Assembly: GCA_963825505.1 (NCBI GenBank)
Contig: CAWGTL010000014.1
Location: forward strand, 248,001 to 312,000
Direction: 5' to 3'
Source of the DNA: JBBQSN01 sp963825505
GTDB lineage: Bacteria > Actinomycetota > Actinomycetes > Actinomycetales > CAWJMD01
DNA length: 64,000 nucleotides
Part shown: positions 51,559 to 60,066 of the stretch, piece after piece
Layout of the letters: each line of letters opens with the position of its first letter
Position numbering within the stretch: position 1 is the first letter of the stretch
Made by a program: the position numbers and the translations under genes
The notes under the pieces: model-generated
Told to the model about the DNA's origin: nothing
Database searches by the model: none
Seen by the model: only the letters and a program-made list of their open reading frames with translations

Positions 51559-52364
51559 TGGGACAGAAGGTCAACCCGCACGGGTTCCGGCTGGGCATCA
51601 CCACCGACCACAAGTCGCGGTGGTTCGCCGACAGCACCAAGGCCGGCCAGCGGTACCGCGACTACGTGAAGGAGGACGTCGCCATCCGTGGCCTGATGTC
51701 CACCGGCATGGAGCGCGCGGGCATCGCCAAGGTCGAGATCGAGCGCACCCGCGACCGGGTCCGCGTCGACATCCACACCGCGCGCCCGGGCATCGTCATC
51801 GGCCGCCGCGGCGCCGAGGCCGACCGCCTGCGCGGCGAGCTCGAGAAGCTCACCGGCAAGCAGGTGCAGCTGAACATCCTCGAGGTCAAGAACCCCGAGA
51901 CCGATGCGCAGCTGGTCGCCCAGGGCATCGCCGAGCAGCTCTCCAGCCGGGTGTCGTTCCGTCGCGCCATGCGCAAGGGGATGCAGTCCTCCCAGCGCGC
52001 CGGCGCCAAGGGCATCCGGGTGCAGTGCTCGGGCCGTCTCGGCGGCGCCGAGATGAGCCGCTCGGAGTTCTACCGCGAGGGTCGGGTGCCGCTGCACACG
52101 CTGCGCGCCCAGATCGACTACGGCTTCTACGAGGCCAAGACCACCTTCGGCCGGATCGGCGTGAAGGTCTGGATCTACAAGGGCGACATGACCGCCAAGG
52201 AGCTCGCGGCCCAGCAGGCGCAGGCTCCCCGCGGTCCGCGCGCCGGTGGCCGTCCCGACCGGGCCGACCGTCCCCGCGCCCGTCGTCCCGAGCGCACCGA
52301 GGCTCCCGAGGCCGCCGCCCCCGCGGCCGCCCCGGCGGCCGAGAGCACCGGACAGGAGGGCTGA
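51558..52364 (+). CDS. rpsC: 30S ribosomal protein S3
   Basis: A 268-residue S3 at the mRNA entry with a KH domain: GQKVNPHGFRLGITTDHKSRWFAD, IERTRDRVRVDIHTARPGIVIGRRGAEADRLR (GxxG loop) and the C-terminal GRLGGAEMSRSEFYREGRVPLHTLRAQIDYG. A 60-residue Arg/Ala/Pro tail (PRGPRAGGRPDRADRPRARR) is added, as in other high-GC actinobacteria. Start GTG 51558. Confidence 0.98.
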   Translation: MGQKVNPHGFRLGITTDHKSRWFADSTKAGQRYRDYVKEDVAIRGLMSTGMERAGIAKVEIERTRDRVRVDIHTARPGIVIGRRGAEADRLRGELEKLTGKQVQLNILEVKNPETDAQLVAQGIAEQLSSRVSFRRAMRKGMQSSQRAGAKGIRVQCSGRLGGAEMSRSEFYREGRVPLHTLRAQIDYGFYEAKTTFGRIGVKVWIYKGDMTAKELAAQQAQAPRGPRAGGRPDRADRPRARRPERTEAPEAAAPAAAPAAESTGQEG

Positions 52365-52367
52365 CCC

Positions 52368-52787
52368 GTGCTGGTTCCCCGTCGGCTCAAGCACCGCAAG
52401 CAGCACCACCCCGGGCGCAGCGGCGCGTCCAAGGGCGGTACCCAGATCTCCTTCGGCGACTACGGGATCATGGCTCTGGAGCCTGCCTACGTCACCAACC
52501 GGCAGATCGAGGCCGCTCGTATCGCGATGACGCGCTACATGAAGCGCGGCGGCAAGGTCTGGATCAACATCTACCCGGACCGCCCGATCACCAAGAAGCC
52601 GGCCGAGACCCGGATGGGTTCCGGCAAGGGCTCGCCGGAGTGGTGGATCGCGAACGTCAAGCCCGGACGCGTCATGTTCGAGCTCTCAGGTGTCCCGGAG
52701 GACGTGGCACGCGAGGCCCTGCGCCTGGCGATCCACAAGCTCCCGATGAAGTGCCGGTTCGTCCGGCGCGAGGGTGGTGAAGGGTGA
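52368..52787 (+). CDS. rplP: 50S ribosomal protein L16
   Basis: A 139-residue L16 near the A site. LVPRRLKHRKQHHPGRSGASKGGTQISFGDYGIMALEPAYVTNRQIEAARIAMTRY is the conserved first half, with GSGKGSPEWWIANVKPGRVMFELSGVPE in the second. GTG 52368 lies 3 nt after the rpsC stop; the stop overlaps the rpmC start. Confidence 0.98.
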   Translation: MLVPRRLKHRKQHHPGRSGASKGGTQISFGDYGIMALEPAYVTNRQIEAARIAMTRYMKRGGKVWINIYPDRPITKKPAETRMGSGKGSPEWWIANVKPGRVMFELSGVPEDVAREALRLAIHKLPMKCRFVRREGGEG

Positions 52788-53056
52788 TGGCAGTCGGTTC
52801 GAAGGACCTGACGGCCGAGCAGCTGCGCGGCCACGACGCCGAGCGTCTCGTCGAGGAGCTGCGCAAGGCCAAGGAGGAGCTGTTCAACCTCCGCTTCCAG
52901 TCGGCCACCGGCCAGCTGGAGAGCCACGGCCGGCTGAAGGCCGTCCGTCGTGACATCGCCCGGATCTACACGATCATGCGCGAGAACGAGCTCGGCATCG
53001 GCACGGACCAGCGAGTGCCCGAGGCCACCTCCGAGAAGAAGGAGGCCAAGAAGTGA
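52787..53056 (+). CDS. rpmC: 50S ribosomal protein L29
   Basis: An 89-residue two-helix L29 at the tunnel exit: LTAEQLRGHDAERLVEELRKAKEELFNLRFQSATGQLESHGRLKAVRRDIARIYTIMRE. A Lys/Glu tail extends it by about 18 residues. ATG 52787 shares its A with the rplP stop; GTG 52784 one codon earlier is equally possible. Confidence 0.97.
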   Translation: MAVGSKDLTAEQLRGHDAERLVEELRKAKEELFNLRFQSATGQLESHGRLKAVRRDIARIYTIMRENELGIGTDQRVPEATSEKKEAKK

Positions 53057-53379
53057 GCGAGAAGAAGGACGCAGTGAGCACCGACAGCGCCACCCCCGAG
53101 GCCACCACCACCGAGTCCGAGGTGGACCAGCGCGGGTACCGCAAGACCCGCCGCGGCTACGTCGTCAGCGACAAGATGGACAAGACCGTCGTCGTCGCCG
53201 TCGAGGACCGCGTCAAGCACCCGCTCTACGGCAAGGTCATGCGACGCACCAGCAAGGTCAAGGCGCACGACGAGCAGAACCAGTGCGGCGTCGGCGACAC
53301 CGTCCGGATCATGGAGACCCGGCCGCTGTCGTCCGCCAAGCGCTGGCGCGTCGTCGAGGTCGTCGAGAAGGCCAAGTAA
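53053..53379 (+). CDS. rpsQ: 30S ribosomal protein S17
   Basis: A 108-residue S17. An acidic Ser/Thr/Glu N-terminal extension of about 27 residues precedes the OB-fold core (GYRKTRRGYVVSDKMDKTVVVAVEDRVKHPLYGKVMRRTSKVKAHDEQN, then VRIMETRPLSSAKRWRVVEVVEKAK). The GTG start overlaps rpmC by 4 nt; GTG nine codons further in is an alternative that would shorten the tail. Confidence 0.97.
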   Translation: MSEKKDAVSTDSATPEATTTESEVDQRGYRKTRRGYVVSDKMDKTVVVAVEDRVKHPLYGKVMRRTSKVKAHDEQNQCGVGDTVRIMETRPLSSAKRWRVVEVVEKAK

Positions 53380-53384
53380 GCAGC

Positions 53385-53409
53385 CTGCCCGGCCGTCCGC
53401 GGCCGGCAG
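53385..53409 (+). other. Intercistronic hairpin rpsQ-rplN
   Basis: Arms CTGCC(C)GGCCG and CGGCCGGCAG with loop TCC lie directly after rpsQ in the 90-nt spacer. A single bulged C interrupts the stem. It could pause or process the long S10-spc transcript. Confidence 0.45.
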
Positions 53410-53469
53410 ACAGCCCCATCCGTTCCGCCAGGCTCGCGAGAGAACCAGCGCGACAACAGGAGTGATGAA

Positions 53470-53838
53470 GTGATCCAGCAGGAGTCGCGGCTCAAGGTCG
53501 CCGACAACACCGGTGCCAAGGAGATCTTGTGCATCCGTGTCCTCGGTGGCTCCGGCCGTCGTTACGCCGGCATCGGCGACGTCATCGTCGGGACCGTCAA
53601 GGACGCCATCCCCGGCGGCAACGTCAAGAAGGGCGAGGTCGTCAAGGCCGTCGTCGTGCGCACCAAGAAGGAGCGTCGGCGTCCCGACGGCTCGTACATC
53701 CGCTTCGACGAGAACGCGGCCGTCATCCTCAAGACCGACGGCGACCCGCGTGGTACCCGCATCTTCGGACCCGTCGGTCGCGAGCTGCGCGACAAGCGGT
53801 TCATGAAGATCATCTCGCTCGCTCCGGAGGTGCTCTGA
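53470..53838 (+). CDS. rplN: 50S ribosomal protein L14
   Basis: A 122-residue L14 at the subunit interface: IQQESRLKVADNTGAKEILCIRVLGGSGRRYAGIGDVIVGTVKDAIPGG and the tail GTRIFGPVGRELRDKRFMKIISLAPEVL. GTG 53470 has CAGGAGTGA upstream. It is the usual first gene of the spc group; rplX follows after 1 nt. Confidence 0.98.
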   Translation: MIQQESRLKVADNTGAKEILCIRVLGGSGRRYAGIGDVIVGTVKDAIPGGNVKKGEVVKAVVVRTKKERRRPDGSYIRFDENAAVILKTDGDPRGTRIFGPVGRELRDKRFMKIISLAPEVL

Positions 53839-53839
53839 G

Positions 53840-54229
53840 ATGGCTCAGGCCAAGAACGCACGCAAGCAGCGGCTGAAGATCAAGAAGGGCGACACCGTCC
53901 AGGTCATCAGCGGCGCCACCGCCGACCGTGGCGGCGACCGCGGCAAGACCGGCAAGGTGATCGAGGTCTTCCCCCTCACCGGCCGGGTGCTGGTCGAGGG
54001 CGTCAACCGGGTCAAGAAGCACGTCAAGGTCGGCTCCACCGGCCGTGGCGCCAAGACCGGCGGCATCGAGACCCACGAGGCGCCGCTGCACGTCAGCAAC
54101 GTGATGCTGGTCGACCCGAGCAGCAAGAAGCCGACCCGGGTCGGTTCCCGCACCGAGACGGTCGAGCGTGACGGCCGCCAGCGCACGGTCCGTGTGCGCG
54201 TGGCCCGGCGCTCCGGTAAGGACATCTGA
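53840..54229 (+). CDS. rplX: 50S ribosomal protein L24
   Basis: A 129-residue L24, an assembly initiator with a KOW motif (LKIKKGDTVQVISG, then DRGKTGKVIEVFPLTGRVLVEGVNRVKKHVK). It is about 20 residues longer than average, with a basic N-terminal extension (AQAKNARKQR) and an insertion TADRGGD in the KOW loop. The stop shares one base with the rplE start. Confidence 0.97.
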   Translation: MAQAKNARKQRLKIKKGDTVQVISGATADRGGDRGKTGKVIEVFPLTGRVLVEGVNRVKKHVKVGSTGRGAKTGGIETHEAPLHVSNVMLVDPSSKKPTRVGSRTETVERDGRQRTVRVRVARRSGKDI

Positions 54230-54798
54230 TGAGCGAGACCACCATCGAGCGCACGCCGCCGCGCCTGCGCACCCGCTACCGCGAGGAGATCGCGCCTGCG
54301 CTGCGCGAGGACTTCGGCTACGCGAACGTCATGCAGATCCCCGGCCTGGTCAAGGTCGTGGTGAACATGGGCGTCGGCGACGCCGCCCGCGACTCCAAGC
54401 TGATCGAGGGCGCGATCAAGGACCTCACCGCGATCACCGGCCAGAAGCCGCAGGTCACCAAGGCCCGCAAGTCGATCGCGCAGTTCAAGCTCCGCGAGGG
54501 CATGCCGATCGGCGCGCACACCACGCTGCGCGGCGACCGGATGTGGGAGTTCCTCGACCGGCTGCTGTCGGTCGCGCTGCCCCGGATCCGCGACTTCCGC
54601 GGCCTGTCGCCCAAGCAGTTCGACGGCCACGGGAACTACACCTTCGGTCTGTCCGAGCAGTCGATGTTCCACGAGATCGACCAGGACCGGATCGACCGCG
54701 TCCGCGGCATGGACATCACGGTCGTGACCACCGCCACCACCGACGACGAGGGCCGGGCGCTGCTCAAGCGGCTGGGCTTCCCCTTCAAGGAGAACTGA
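54229..54798 (+). CDS. rplE: 50S ribosomal protein L5
   Basis: A 189-residue L5 of the central protuberance that contacts 5S rRNA and P-site tRNA. RLRTRYREEIAPALREDFGYANVMQIPGLVKVVVNMGVGDA and RMWEFLDRLLSVALPRIRDFRGLSPKQFDGHGNYTFGL are conserved. It overlaps both neighbours by one base. Confidence 0.98.
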   Translation: MSETTIERTPPRLRTRYREEIAPALREDFGYANVMQIPGLVKVVVNMGVGDAARDSKLIEGAIKDLTAITGQKPQVTKARKSIAQFKLREGMPIGAHTTLRGDRMWEFLDRLLSVALPRIRDFRGLSPKQFDGHGNYTFGLSEQSMFHEIDQDRIDRVRGMDITVVTTATTDDEGRALLKRLGFPFKEN

Positions 54799-54983
54799 TG
54801 GCCAAGACGGCGCTGATCAACAAGGCCGCGCGCAAGCCCAAGTTCGCGGTGCGGGCCTACACCCGGTGCCAGAAGTGCGGTCGCCCGCACTCGGTGTACC
54901 GCAAGTTCGGGCTCTGCCGGGTGTGCCTGCGCGAGATGGCTCACGCGGGCGAGCTGCCCGGAGTGACCAAGAGCAGCTGGTGA
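54798..54983 (+). CDS. rpsN: 30S ribosomal protein S14, zinc-binding type
   Basis: A 61-residue type Z S14: AKTALINKAARKPKFAVRAYTRCQKCGRPHSVYRKFGLCRVCLREMAHAGELPGVTKSSW. The four cysteines of CQKC and CRVC hold zinc. A zinc-free paralogue is often kept elsewhere for zinc limitation; none is in this window. ATG 54798 shares its first base with the rplE stop. Confidence 0.98.
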   Translation: MAKTALINKAARKPKFAVRAYTRCQKCGRPHSVYRKFGLCRVCLREMAHAGELPGVTKSSW

Positions 54984-55098
54984 CCCACCCGCACGTCCAG
55001 CAGCACAGCACGAGACCGACCACCAGCAGGAACGCCGACGCCGCAGGTCCACTTGCACTGCAGGGAAACCACGGCGAGGAAGGGCAAAGGAGCGCCCG

Positions 55099-55497
55099 AT
55101 GACCATGACCGACCCCATCGCGGACATGCTGACCCGTCTGAGGAACGCCAACTCGGCGTACCACGACGAGGTCTCCATGCCGTACAGCAAGCTGAAGTCT
55201 CGGATCGCCGAGATCCTCCAGGCCGAGGGCTACATCGCCGGCTGGAAGGTCGAGGACGCCGAGGTCGGCAAGACGCTGACGATCGACCTGAAGTTCGGCC
55301 CGAACCGGGAGCGCTCCATCGCGGGCGTGCGCCGGGTCTCGAAGCCGGGCCTGCGGGTCTACGCGAAGTCCACGAACCTGCCGCGCGTGCTCGGCGGCCT
55401 GGGCGTGGCGATCATCTCGACGTCGTCCGGCCTGCTCACCGACAGGCAGGCCAACAAGCAGGGTGTGGGCGGGGAAGTCCTCGCCTACGTCTGGTAA
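55099..55497 (+). CDS. rpsH: 30S ribosomal protein S8
   Basis: A 132-residue S8: TMTDPIADMLTRLRNANSAYHDEVSMPYSKLKSRIAEILQAEGYI and the end GGLGVAIISTSSGLLTDRQANKQGVGGEVLAYVW. ATG 55099 follows AAAGGAGCG. S8 represses the spc operon in E. coli at an mRNA mimic; the 115-nt spacer before rpsH has no such clear mimic, only CTGCAGG-type short repeats. Confidence 0.98.
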   Translation: MTMTDPIADMLTRLRNANSAYHDEVSMPYSKLKSRIAEILQAEGYIAGWKVEDAEVGKTLTIDLKFGPNRERSIAGVRRVSKPGLRVYAKSTNLPRVLGGLGVAIISTSSGLLTDRQANKQGVGGEVLAYVW

Positions 55498-55514
55498 CCG
55501 GAGGAGGTAAGCAC

Positions 55515-56054
55515 ATGAGCCGCATCGGCAGGCTCCCGGTGCCGGTCCCGTCCGGTGTCGAGGTGAGCATCAACGGCCGCGAGGTCACGGTGAAGGGTCC
55601 CAAGGGCACCCTGAACCACGTCGTCGCCGACCCCATCGAGGTCAGCAAGGGCGACGACGGCACCCTCGAGGTGAAGCGTCCGAACGACGAGCGCGAGTCG
55701 CGCTCGCTGCACGGACTGACCCGCTCGCTGATCGCGAACATGGTCACCGGCGTCACGCAGGGCTACGAGAAGAAGCTCGAGATCGTGGGCACCGGGTACC
55801 GCGTCCTGGCCAAGGGCTCGAACCTGGAGTTCGCGCTCGGCTTCAGCCACCCGGTGGTCGTCAACGCCCCGGACGGCATCACGTTCACGGTCGAGGGCCC
55901 CACCCGGCTGTCGGTGCAGGGCATCGACAAGCAGCAGGTGGGCGAGGTCGCCGCGAACATCCGCAAGCTGCGCAAGCCCGACCCGTACAAGGGCAAGGGC
56001 GTCCGGTACGCCGGCGAGCAGATCCGCCGCAAGGTCGGGAAGGCAGGTAAGTGA
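55515..56054 (+). CDS. rplF: 50S ribosomal protein L6
   Basis: A 179-residue L6 at the factor-binding site: SRIGRLPVPVPSGVEVSINGREVTVKGPKGTLNH and the end RKLRKPDPYKGKGVRYAGEQIRRKVGKAGK. ATG 55515 follows GGAGGAGGTAA. Its stop overlaps the rplR start. Confidence 0.98.
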   Translation: MSRIGRLPVPVPSGVEVSINGREVTVKGPKGTLNHVVADPIEVSKGDDGTLEVKRPNDERESRSLHGLTRSLIANMVTGVTQGYEKKLEIVGTGYRVLAKGSNLEFALGFSHPVVVNAPDGITFTVEGPTRLSVQGIDKQQVGEVAANIRKLRKPDPYKGKGVRYAGEQIRRKVGKAGK

Positions 56055-56425
56055 TGGCCATCGGAGTCAAGGGCAAGGGGCTCACCAAGTCCCGCCAGCG
56101 CCGTCACCTGCGCCTGCGCAAGAAGCTGGCCGGCACCGGTGCCCGTCCGCGCCTGGTGGTCAACCGCTCCACGCGGCACCTGTTCGTCCAGGTCGTCGAC
56201 GACACCGTCGGCCGCACGATCGCCAGCGCCTCCACGATGGAGGCCGACCTGCGCGCCGACGGCGGCGACAAGACCGCCAAGGCCAAGAAGGTCGGCGAGC
56301 TCGTGGCCGAGCGCGCCAAGGCGGCCGGCATCGACACCGTGGTCTTCGACCGCGGTGGCAACCGCTACCACGGCCGTGTGGCCGCCGTCGCCGAGGGGGC
56401 CCGCGAAGGCGGGCTCACCCTCTGA
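56054..56425 (+). CDS. rplR: 50S ribosomal protein L18
   Basis: A 123-residue L18 that binds 5S rRNA: LTKSRQRRHLRLRKKLAGTGARPRLVVNRSTRHLFVQVVDDTVGRTIASAST and VVFDRGGNRYHGRVAAVAEGAREGGLTL. ATG 56054 shares its A with the rplF stop; GTG 56051 is the alternative. Confidence 0.98.
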   Translation: MAIGVKGKGLTKSRQRRHLRLRKKLAGTGARPRLVVNRSTRHLFVQVVDDTVGRTIASASTMEADLRADGGDKTAKAKKVGELVAERAKAAGIDTVVFDRGGNRYHGRVAAVAEGAREGGLTL

Positions 56426-56458
56426 CGGCCCGACCGACCAAGAGATAGGGAACAGAAC

Positions 56459-57103
56459 ATGCCTGGACCCCAGCGCCGAGGTGCGGGAGCCACGAACGCC
56501 GGCCCCGCCGGCGGCAACGACCGCGACAACCGTCGGGGCGGCGGCCGCGACCGCGACAGCCGCGGCGGCCGCGACTCCGGCGACAAGAACCAGTACGTCG
56601 AGCGGGTCGTCACCATCAACCGCGTCGCCAAGGTCGTCAAGGGCGGCCGCCGGTTCAGCTTCACCGCGCTGGTCGTGGTGGGCGACGGCGACGGCACGGT
56701 CGGTGTCGGCTACGGCAAGGCCAAGGAGGTGCCCGCGGCGATCGCCAAGGGTGTCGAGGAGGCCAAGAAGAACTTCTTCAAGGTCCCCCGCATCCAGGGC
56801 ACCATCCCGCACCCGATCCAGGGTGAGGCCGCTGCCGGCGTCGTCATGCTCAAGCCCGCCTCGCCCGGTACCGGCGTCATCGCCGGTGGCCCGGTGCGCG
56901 CCGTGCTCGAGTGCGCCGGCATCCACGACGTGCTGAGCAAGTCGCTCGGCTCGTCCAACGCCATCAACATCGTGCACGCGACGGTCGCGGCCCTGCAGGG
57001 TCTCGAGCGTCCCGAGTCGGTCGCGGCCCGCCGCGGCCTGCCGCTCGAGCACGTCGCCCCCGCCGCGCTGCTGCGCGCCCGGGCGGCCGGGATGGGTGCG
57101 TGA
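56459..57103 (+). CDS. rpsE: 30S ribosomal protein S5 with Arg/Gly/Asp-rich N-terminus
   Basis: A 214-residue S5, a fidelity and mRNA-helicase protein of the 30S. The core begins QYVERVVTINRVAKVVKGGRRFSFTALVVVGDG (about residue 42) and ends RPESVAARRGLPLEHVAPAALLRARAAG. Residues 8-40 are an RGG-like low-complexity stretch (GGNDRDNRRGGGRDRDSRGG), an addition to the core that may bind RNA. ATG 56459 follows AGATAGGGAAC. Confidence 0.98.
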   Translation: MPGPQRRGAGATNAGPAGGNDRDNRRGGGRDRDSRGGRDSGDKNQYVERVVTINRVAKVVKGGRRFSFTALVVVGDGDGTVGVGYGKAKEVPAAIAKGVEEAKKNFFKVPRIQGTIPHPIQGEAAAGVVMLKPASPGTGVIAGGPVRAVLECAGIHDVLSKSLGSSNAINIVHATVAALQGLERPESVAARRGLPLEHVAPAALLRARAAGMGA

Positions 57104-57285
57104 TGGCACGACTGAAGGTGACCCAGACCCGCTCGGAGATCGGCGGGAAGCAGAACCAGCGCGACACCCTGCGCAGCCTCGGGCTGAAGCGCATCGGTGA
57201 CGTGGTGGTCAAGGAGGACCGTCCCGAGATCCGCGGGATGGTCAGGACGGTCCGCCACCTGGTGGTCGTCGAGGAGGTCGACTGA
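57103..57285 (+). CDS. rpmD: 50S ribosomal protein L30
   Basis: A 60-residue L30: ARLKVTQTRSEIGGKQNQRDTLRSLGLKRIGDVVVKEDRPEIRGMVRTVRHLVVVEEVD. It shares one base with the rpsE stop and lies 2 nt before rplO. Confidence 0.98.
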   Translation: MARLKVTQTRSEIGGKQNQRDTLRSLGLKRIGDVVVKEDRPEIRGMVRTVRHLVVVEEVD

Positions 57286-57287
57286 TC

Positions 57288-57791
57288 ATGGCGACGAAGA
57301 AGACCGCCGCCCCCCAGAAGGCGGCGCAGAAGGCCGAGACCACCGAGGGCCACGCCCTCAAGGTCCACCACCTGCGTCCGGCCCCCGGTGCCCGCACCGC
57401 CAAGACCCGCGTGGGTCGCGGTGAGGGCAGCAAGGGCAAGACCGCCGGTCGCGGCACCAAGGGCACCAGCGCCCGCTACCAGGTGCCCGAGCGGTTCGAG
57501 GGCGGCCAGACCCCGCTGCACATGCGGCTGCCGAAGCTGCGCGGGTTCAAGAACCCGTTCCGCACCGAGTACCAGGTCGTGAACCTGGACCGGCTCGGCG
57601 AGCTGTTCCCCGACGGCGGCACGGTCGGCGTGGCCGACCTGGTCGCCAAGGGCGCCGTCCGCAAGGGCGAGAAGGTCAAGGTGCTCGGCACCGGCGACAT
57701 CTCGGTCAAGGTCGACGTCACCGCGGACAAGTTCTCGGCCTCGGCCAAGGACAAGATCGCGGCGGCCGGCGGCTCCACGACCGAGCTCTGA
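57288..57791 (+). CDS. rplO: 50S ribosomal protein L15
   Basis: A 167-residue L15: LKVHHLRPAPGARTAKTRVGRGEGSKGKTAGRGTKGTSAR, then GFKNPFRTEYQVVNLDRL and KVDVTADKFSASAKDKIAAAGG. About 22 N-terminal residues (ATKKTAAPQKAAQKAETTEG) are an Ala/Lys extension. It ends the S10-spc gene run; a long hairpin follows. Confidence 0.98.
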   Translation: MATKKTAAPQKAAQKAETTEGHALKVHHLRPAPGARTAKTRVGRGEGSKGKTAGRGTKGTSARYQVPERFEGGQTPLHMRLPKLRGFKNPFRTEYQVVNLDRLGELFPDGGTVGVADLVAKGAVRKGEKVKVLGTGDISVKVDVTADKFSASAKDKIAAAGGSTTEL

Positions 57792-57829
57792 CCTACCCCC
57801 AAGGCTGAAGGGCCGTACCCGGCCTGGCA

Positions 57830-57898
57830 GCCCGAGGCCCGGACCGCTCTCTCGACTGGCTTCGCCTGAGGTCTTCGAGAGCGATCCGGGCCTCGGGC
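57830..57898 (+). terminator. Long hairpin after rplO
   Basis: Two 22-nt arms (57830-57851 and 57877-57898) pair with a single mismatch around a 25-nt loop, 39 nt after the rplO stop. It divides the ribosomal-protein run from secY. In the same 322-bp spacer a weak -10 (TAAGGT, 58054-58059) may start the secY transcript; I see nothing else in it. Confidence 0.75.
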
Positions 57899-58113
57899 AC
57901 CTCCGCCCACCCGGGTGCCTGGTCACCCGTCGTGAGGTGACGGGACGGACCGGGGCCGTTCGAAGGCATCCAGCGAAGCAGCCGAGAACGGGCCCGGGAC
58001 GGGCCCGGCACCGGTACCCGGCGCAGGCACCCGGTCGCGGGGCCGGACCGGGGTAAGGTCTTCGAGGCAACCCGAGGCTCGCGACAGCCGGCCCGTCCAG
58101 GAGGACACAACTC

Positions 58114-59436
58114 GTGCTCAGCGCATTCGTGCGGGCGTTCAAGACGCCCGACCTGCGGCGAAAGCTGCTCTTCAGCCTCGCCATCATGGCGCTGTTCCGG
58201 CTCGGCTCGTTCGTCCCGACGCCGGGCGTCGACTACGGCAACGTGCAGACCTGCCTGGACCCGGCGCAGTCGGGGGAGTCCAACGACCTGCTCGGCCTGG
58301 TGAACCTGTTCTCCGGCGGCGCGCTGCTGCAGCTGTCGGCGTTCGCGCTCGGGATCATGCCGTACATCACCGCCAGCATCATCGTGCAGCTGCTGACCGT
58401 CGTGATCCCGCGGTTCGAGACCCTCAAGAAGGAGGGTCAGTCCGGCACGTCGAAGCTGACGCAGTACACCCGGTACCTCACCATCGGCCTGGCGATCCTG
58501 CAGTCGACCACCTACGTGGCGGTGGCCCGCTCGGGCAACCTGTTCCCGAACTGCTCGGTGCCGATCATCCCGGACGACTCCCTGGTCGTGATCGGGCTGA
58601 TGGTGCTGACGATGACCGCCGGCTGCGGCCTGATCATGTGGATGGGCGAGCTCATCACCGAGCGCGGCATCGGCAACGGCATGTCGCTGCTGATCTTCAC
58701 CTCGATCGCGGCCGGCTTCCCCGGCTCGCTGTGGGCGATCGGGCAGGACGACAACCTGGGCTACGGCGTGATGGCGCTGGTCATCGCGATCGGCCTGGTC
58801 ATCGTCGCGATGGTCATCTTCGTCGAGCAGTCCCAGCGCCGGGTCCCGGTCCAGTACGCCAAGAAGATGGTCGGCCGGCGCATGTACGGCGGCTCCAGCA
58901 CGTACATCCCCATGAAGGTCAACATGGCCGGCGTCATCCCGGTCATCTTCGCCTCGTCGCTGCTGTACCTGCCGGCGCTGGTGGCGCAGTTCAACGCGCC
59001 CGCCCCGGGCGAGGTCCCGGCCGGCTGGGTCACCTGGATCCAGGACACGCTGACCCGCGGCGACCACCCGCTCTACATCGCGCTGTACTTCGCCCTGATC
59101 GTGTTCTTCACGTACTTCTACGTCGCCATCACGTTCAACCCGGACGAGGTGGCCGACAACATCAAGCGCGTGGGCGGCTTCATCCCCGGGATCCGGGCGG
59201 GACGGCCGACCGCCGAGTACCTGGACTACATCCTGTCCCGGATCACCCTGCCGGGAGCGCTGTACCTGGGAATCGTCGCCCTCATCCCGCTCGTCGCCCT
59301 GGTCCTGGTCAACGCGAACCAGAACTTCCCCTTCGGCGGCACCTCGATCCTCATCATCGTGGGCGTGGGTCTGGAGACGGTGAAGCAGATCGAGTCCCAG
59401 CTGCAGCAGCGGCACTACGAAGGGTTCCTGCGCTGA
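58114..59436 (+). CDS. secY: Preprotein translocase subunit SecY
   Basis: A 440-residue channel of the Sec translocon with ten membrane segments. Conserved: FKTPDLRRKLLFSLAIMALFRLGSFVPTPGVD, NLFSGGALLQLSAFALGIMPYITASIIVQLL (plug region), GIGNGMSLLIFTSIAAGFP and the ribosome-binding loop QSQRRVPVQYAKKMVGRRMYGGSSTYIPMKVNMAGVIPVIFASSLL. GTG 58114 follows GGAGGACA. Its stop overlaps the adk start (TGATG). Confidence 0.98.
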   Translation: MLSAFVRAFKTPDLRRKLLFSLAIMALFRLGSFVPTPGVDYGNVQTCLDPAQSGESNDLLGLVNLFSGGALLQLSAFALGIMPYITASIIVQLLTVVIPRFETLKKEGQSGTSKLTQYTRYLTIGLAILQSTTYVAVARSGNLFPNCSVPIIPDDSLVVIGLMVLTMTAGCGLIMWMGELITERGIGNGMSLLIFTSIAAGFPGSLWAIGQDDNLGYGVMALVIAIGLVIVAMVIFVEQSQRRVPVQYAKKMVGRRMYGGSSTYIPMKVNMAGVIPVIFASSLLYLPALVAQFNAPAPGEVPAGWVTWIQDTLTRGDHPLYIALYFALIVFFTYFYVAITFNPDEVADNIKRVGGFIPGIRAGRPTAEYLDYILSRITLPGALYLGIVALIPLVALVLVNANQNFPFGGTSILIIVGVGLETVKQIESQLQQRHYEGFLR

Positions 59437-60029
59437 TGCGCCTCCTCATCCTCGGTCCGCCCGGCGCGGGCAAGGGCACCCAGGCCAAGCAGATCGCCGA
59501 GCACTTCGGCATCCCGGCCATCTCCACCGGCGACATCTTCCGGGCCAACGTGCGCGACGAGACCCCGCTCGGGCTCGAGGTGAAGGCGGTCATGGACGCC
59601 GGCGAGTACGTTCCGGACGAGCTGACCAACCGGCTGGTGCGCGACCGCCTGGCCGAGCCGGACGCCGAGCAGGGCTTCCTGCTGGACGGCTACCCGCGCA
59701 CCGCGGCCCAGGTCGACGAGCTCGACGCCATCCTCGAGGAGCAGGGCCACCCGCTCCAGCACGTGCTCGAGCTGACCGTCGACACCGAGGAGGTCGTCGG
59801 CCGGCTGCTGAGGCGGGCCGAGACCGACGGCCGCAGCGACGACACCGAGGACGTCATCCGCACGCGGCAGCAGGTGTACGCCGAGCAGACCGCGCCCCTC
59901 GTCGACACCTACCGCGACCGCGGGCTGCTGGTGCAGGTCGACGGCATGGGCGAGGTCTCCGAGGTCTCCGAGCGCGTGTTCGCCGCGCTCGAGGCGCGCG
60001 AGCCCGGCGCCACGTCGGCCACCGCCTGA
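59436..60029 (+). CDS. adk: Adenylate kinase (short form)
   Basis: A 197-residue adenylate kinase that interconverts ATP + AMP and 2 ADP. P-loop GPPGAGKGT (7-15), AMP site STGDIFRANV and GFLLDGYPRT, and the LID region reduced to a short loop (RRAETDGRSDDTEDV), so there is no zinc-type LID, as in other actinobacterial short enzymes. A short Glu/Ala-rich tail follows. It is coupled to secY by a one-base overlap. Confidence 0.97.
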   Translation: MRLLILGPPGAGKGTQAKQIAEHFGIPAISTGDIFRANVRDETPLGLEVKAVMDAGEYVPDELTNRLVRDRLAEPDAEQGFLLDGYPRTAAQVDELDAILEEQGHPLQHVLELTVDTEEVVGRLLRRAETDGRSDDTEDVIRTRQQVYAEQTAPLVDTYRDRGLLVQVDGMGEVSEVSERVFAALEAREPGATSATA

Positions 60030-60066
60030 GCCGGCCGGCACCGGCAGGAGAGGCAGAAGAGGCGCC

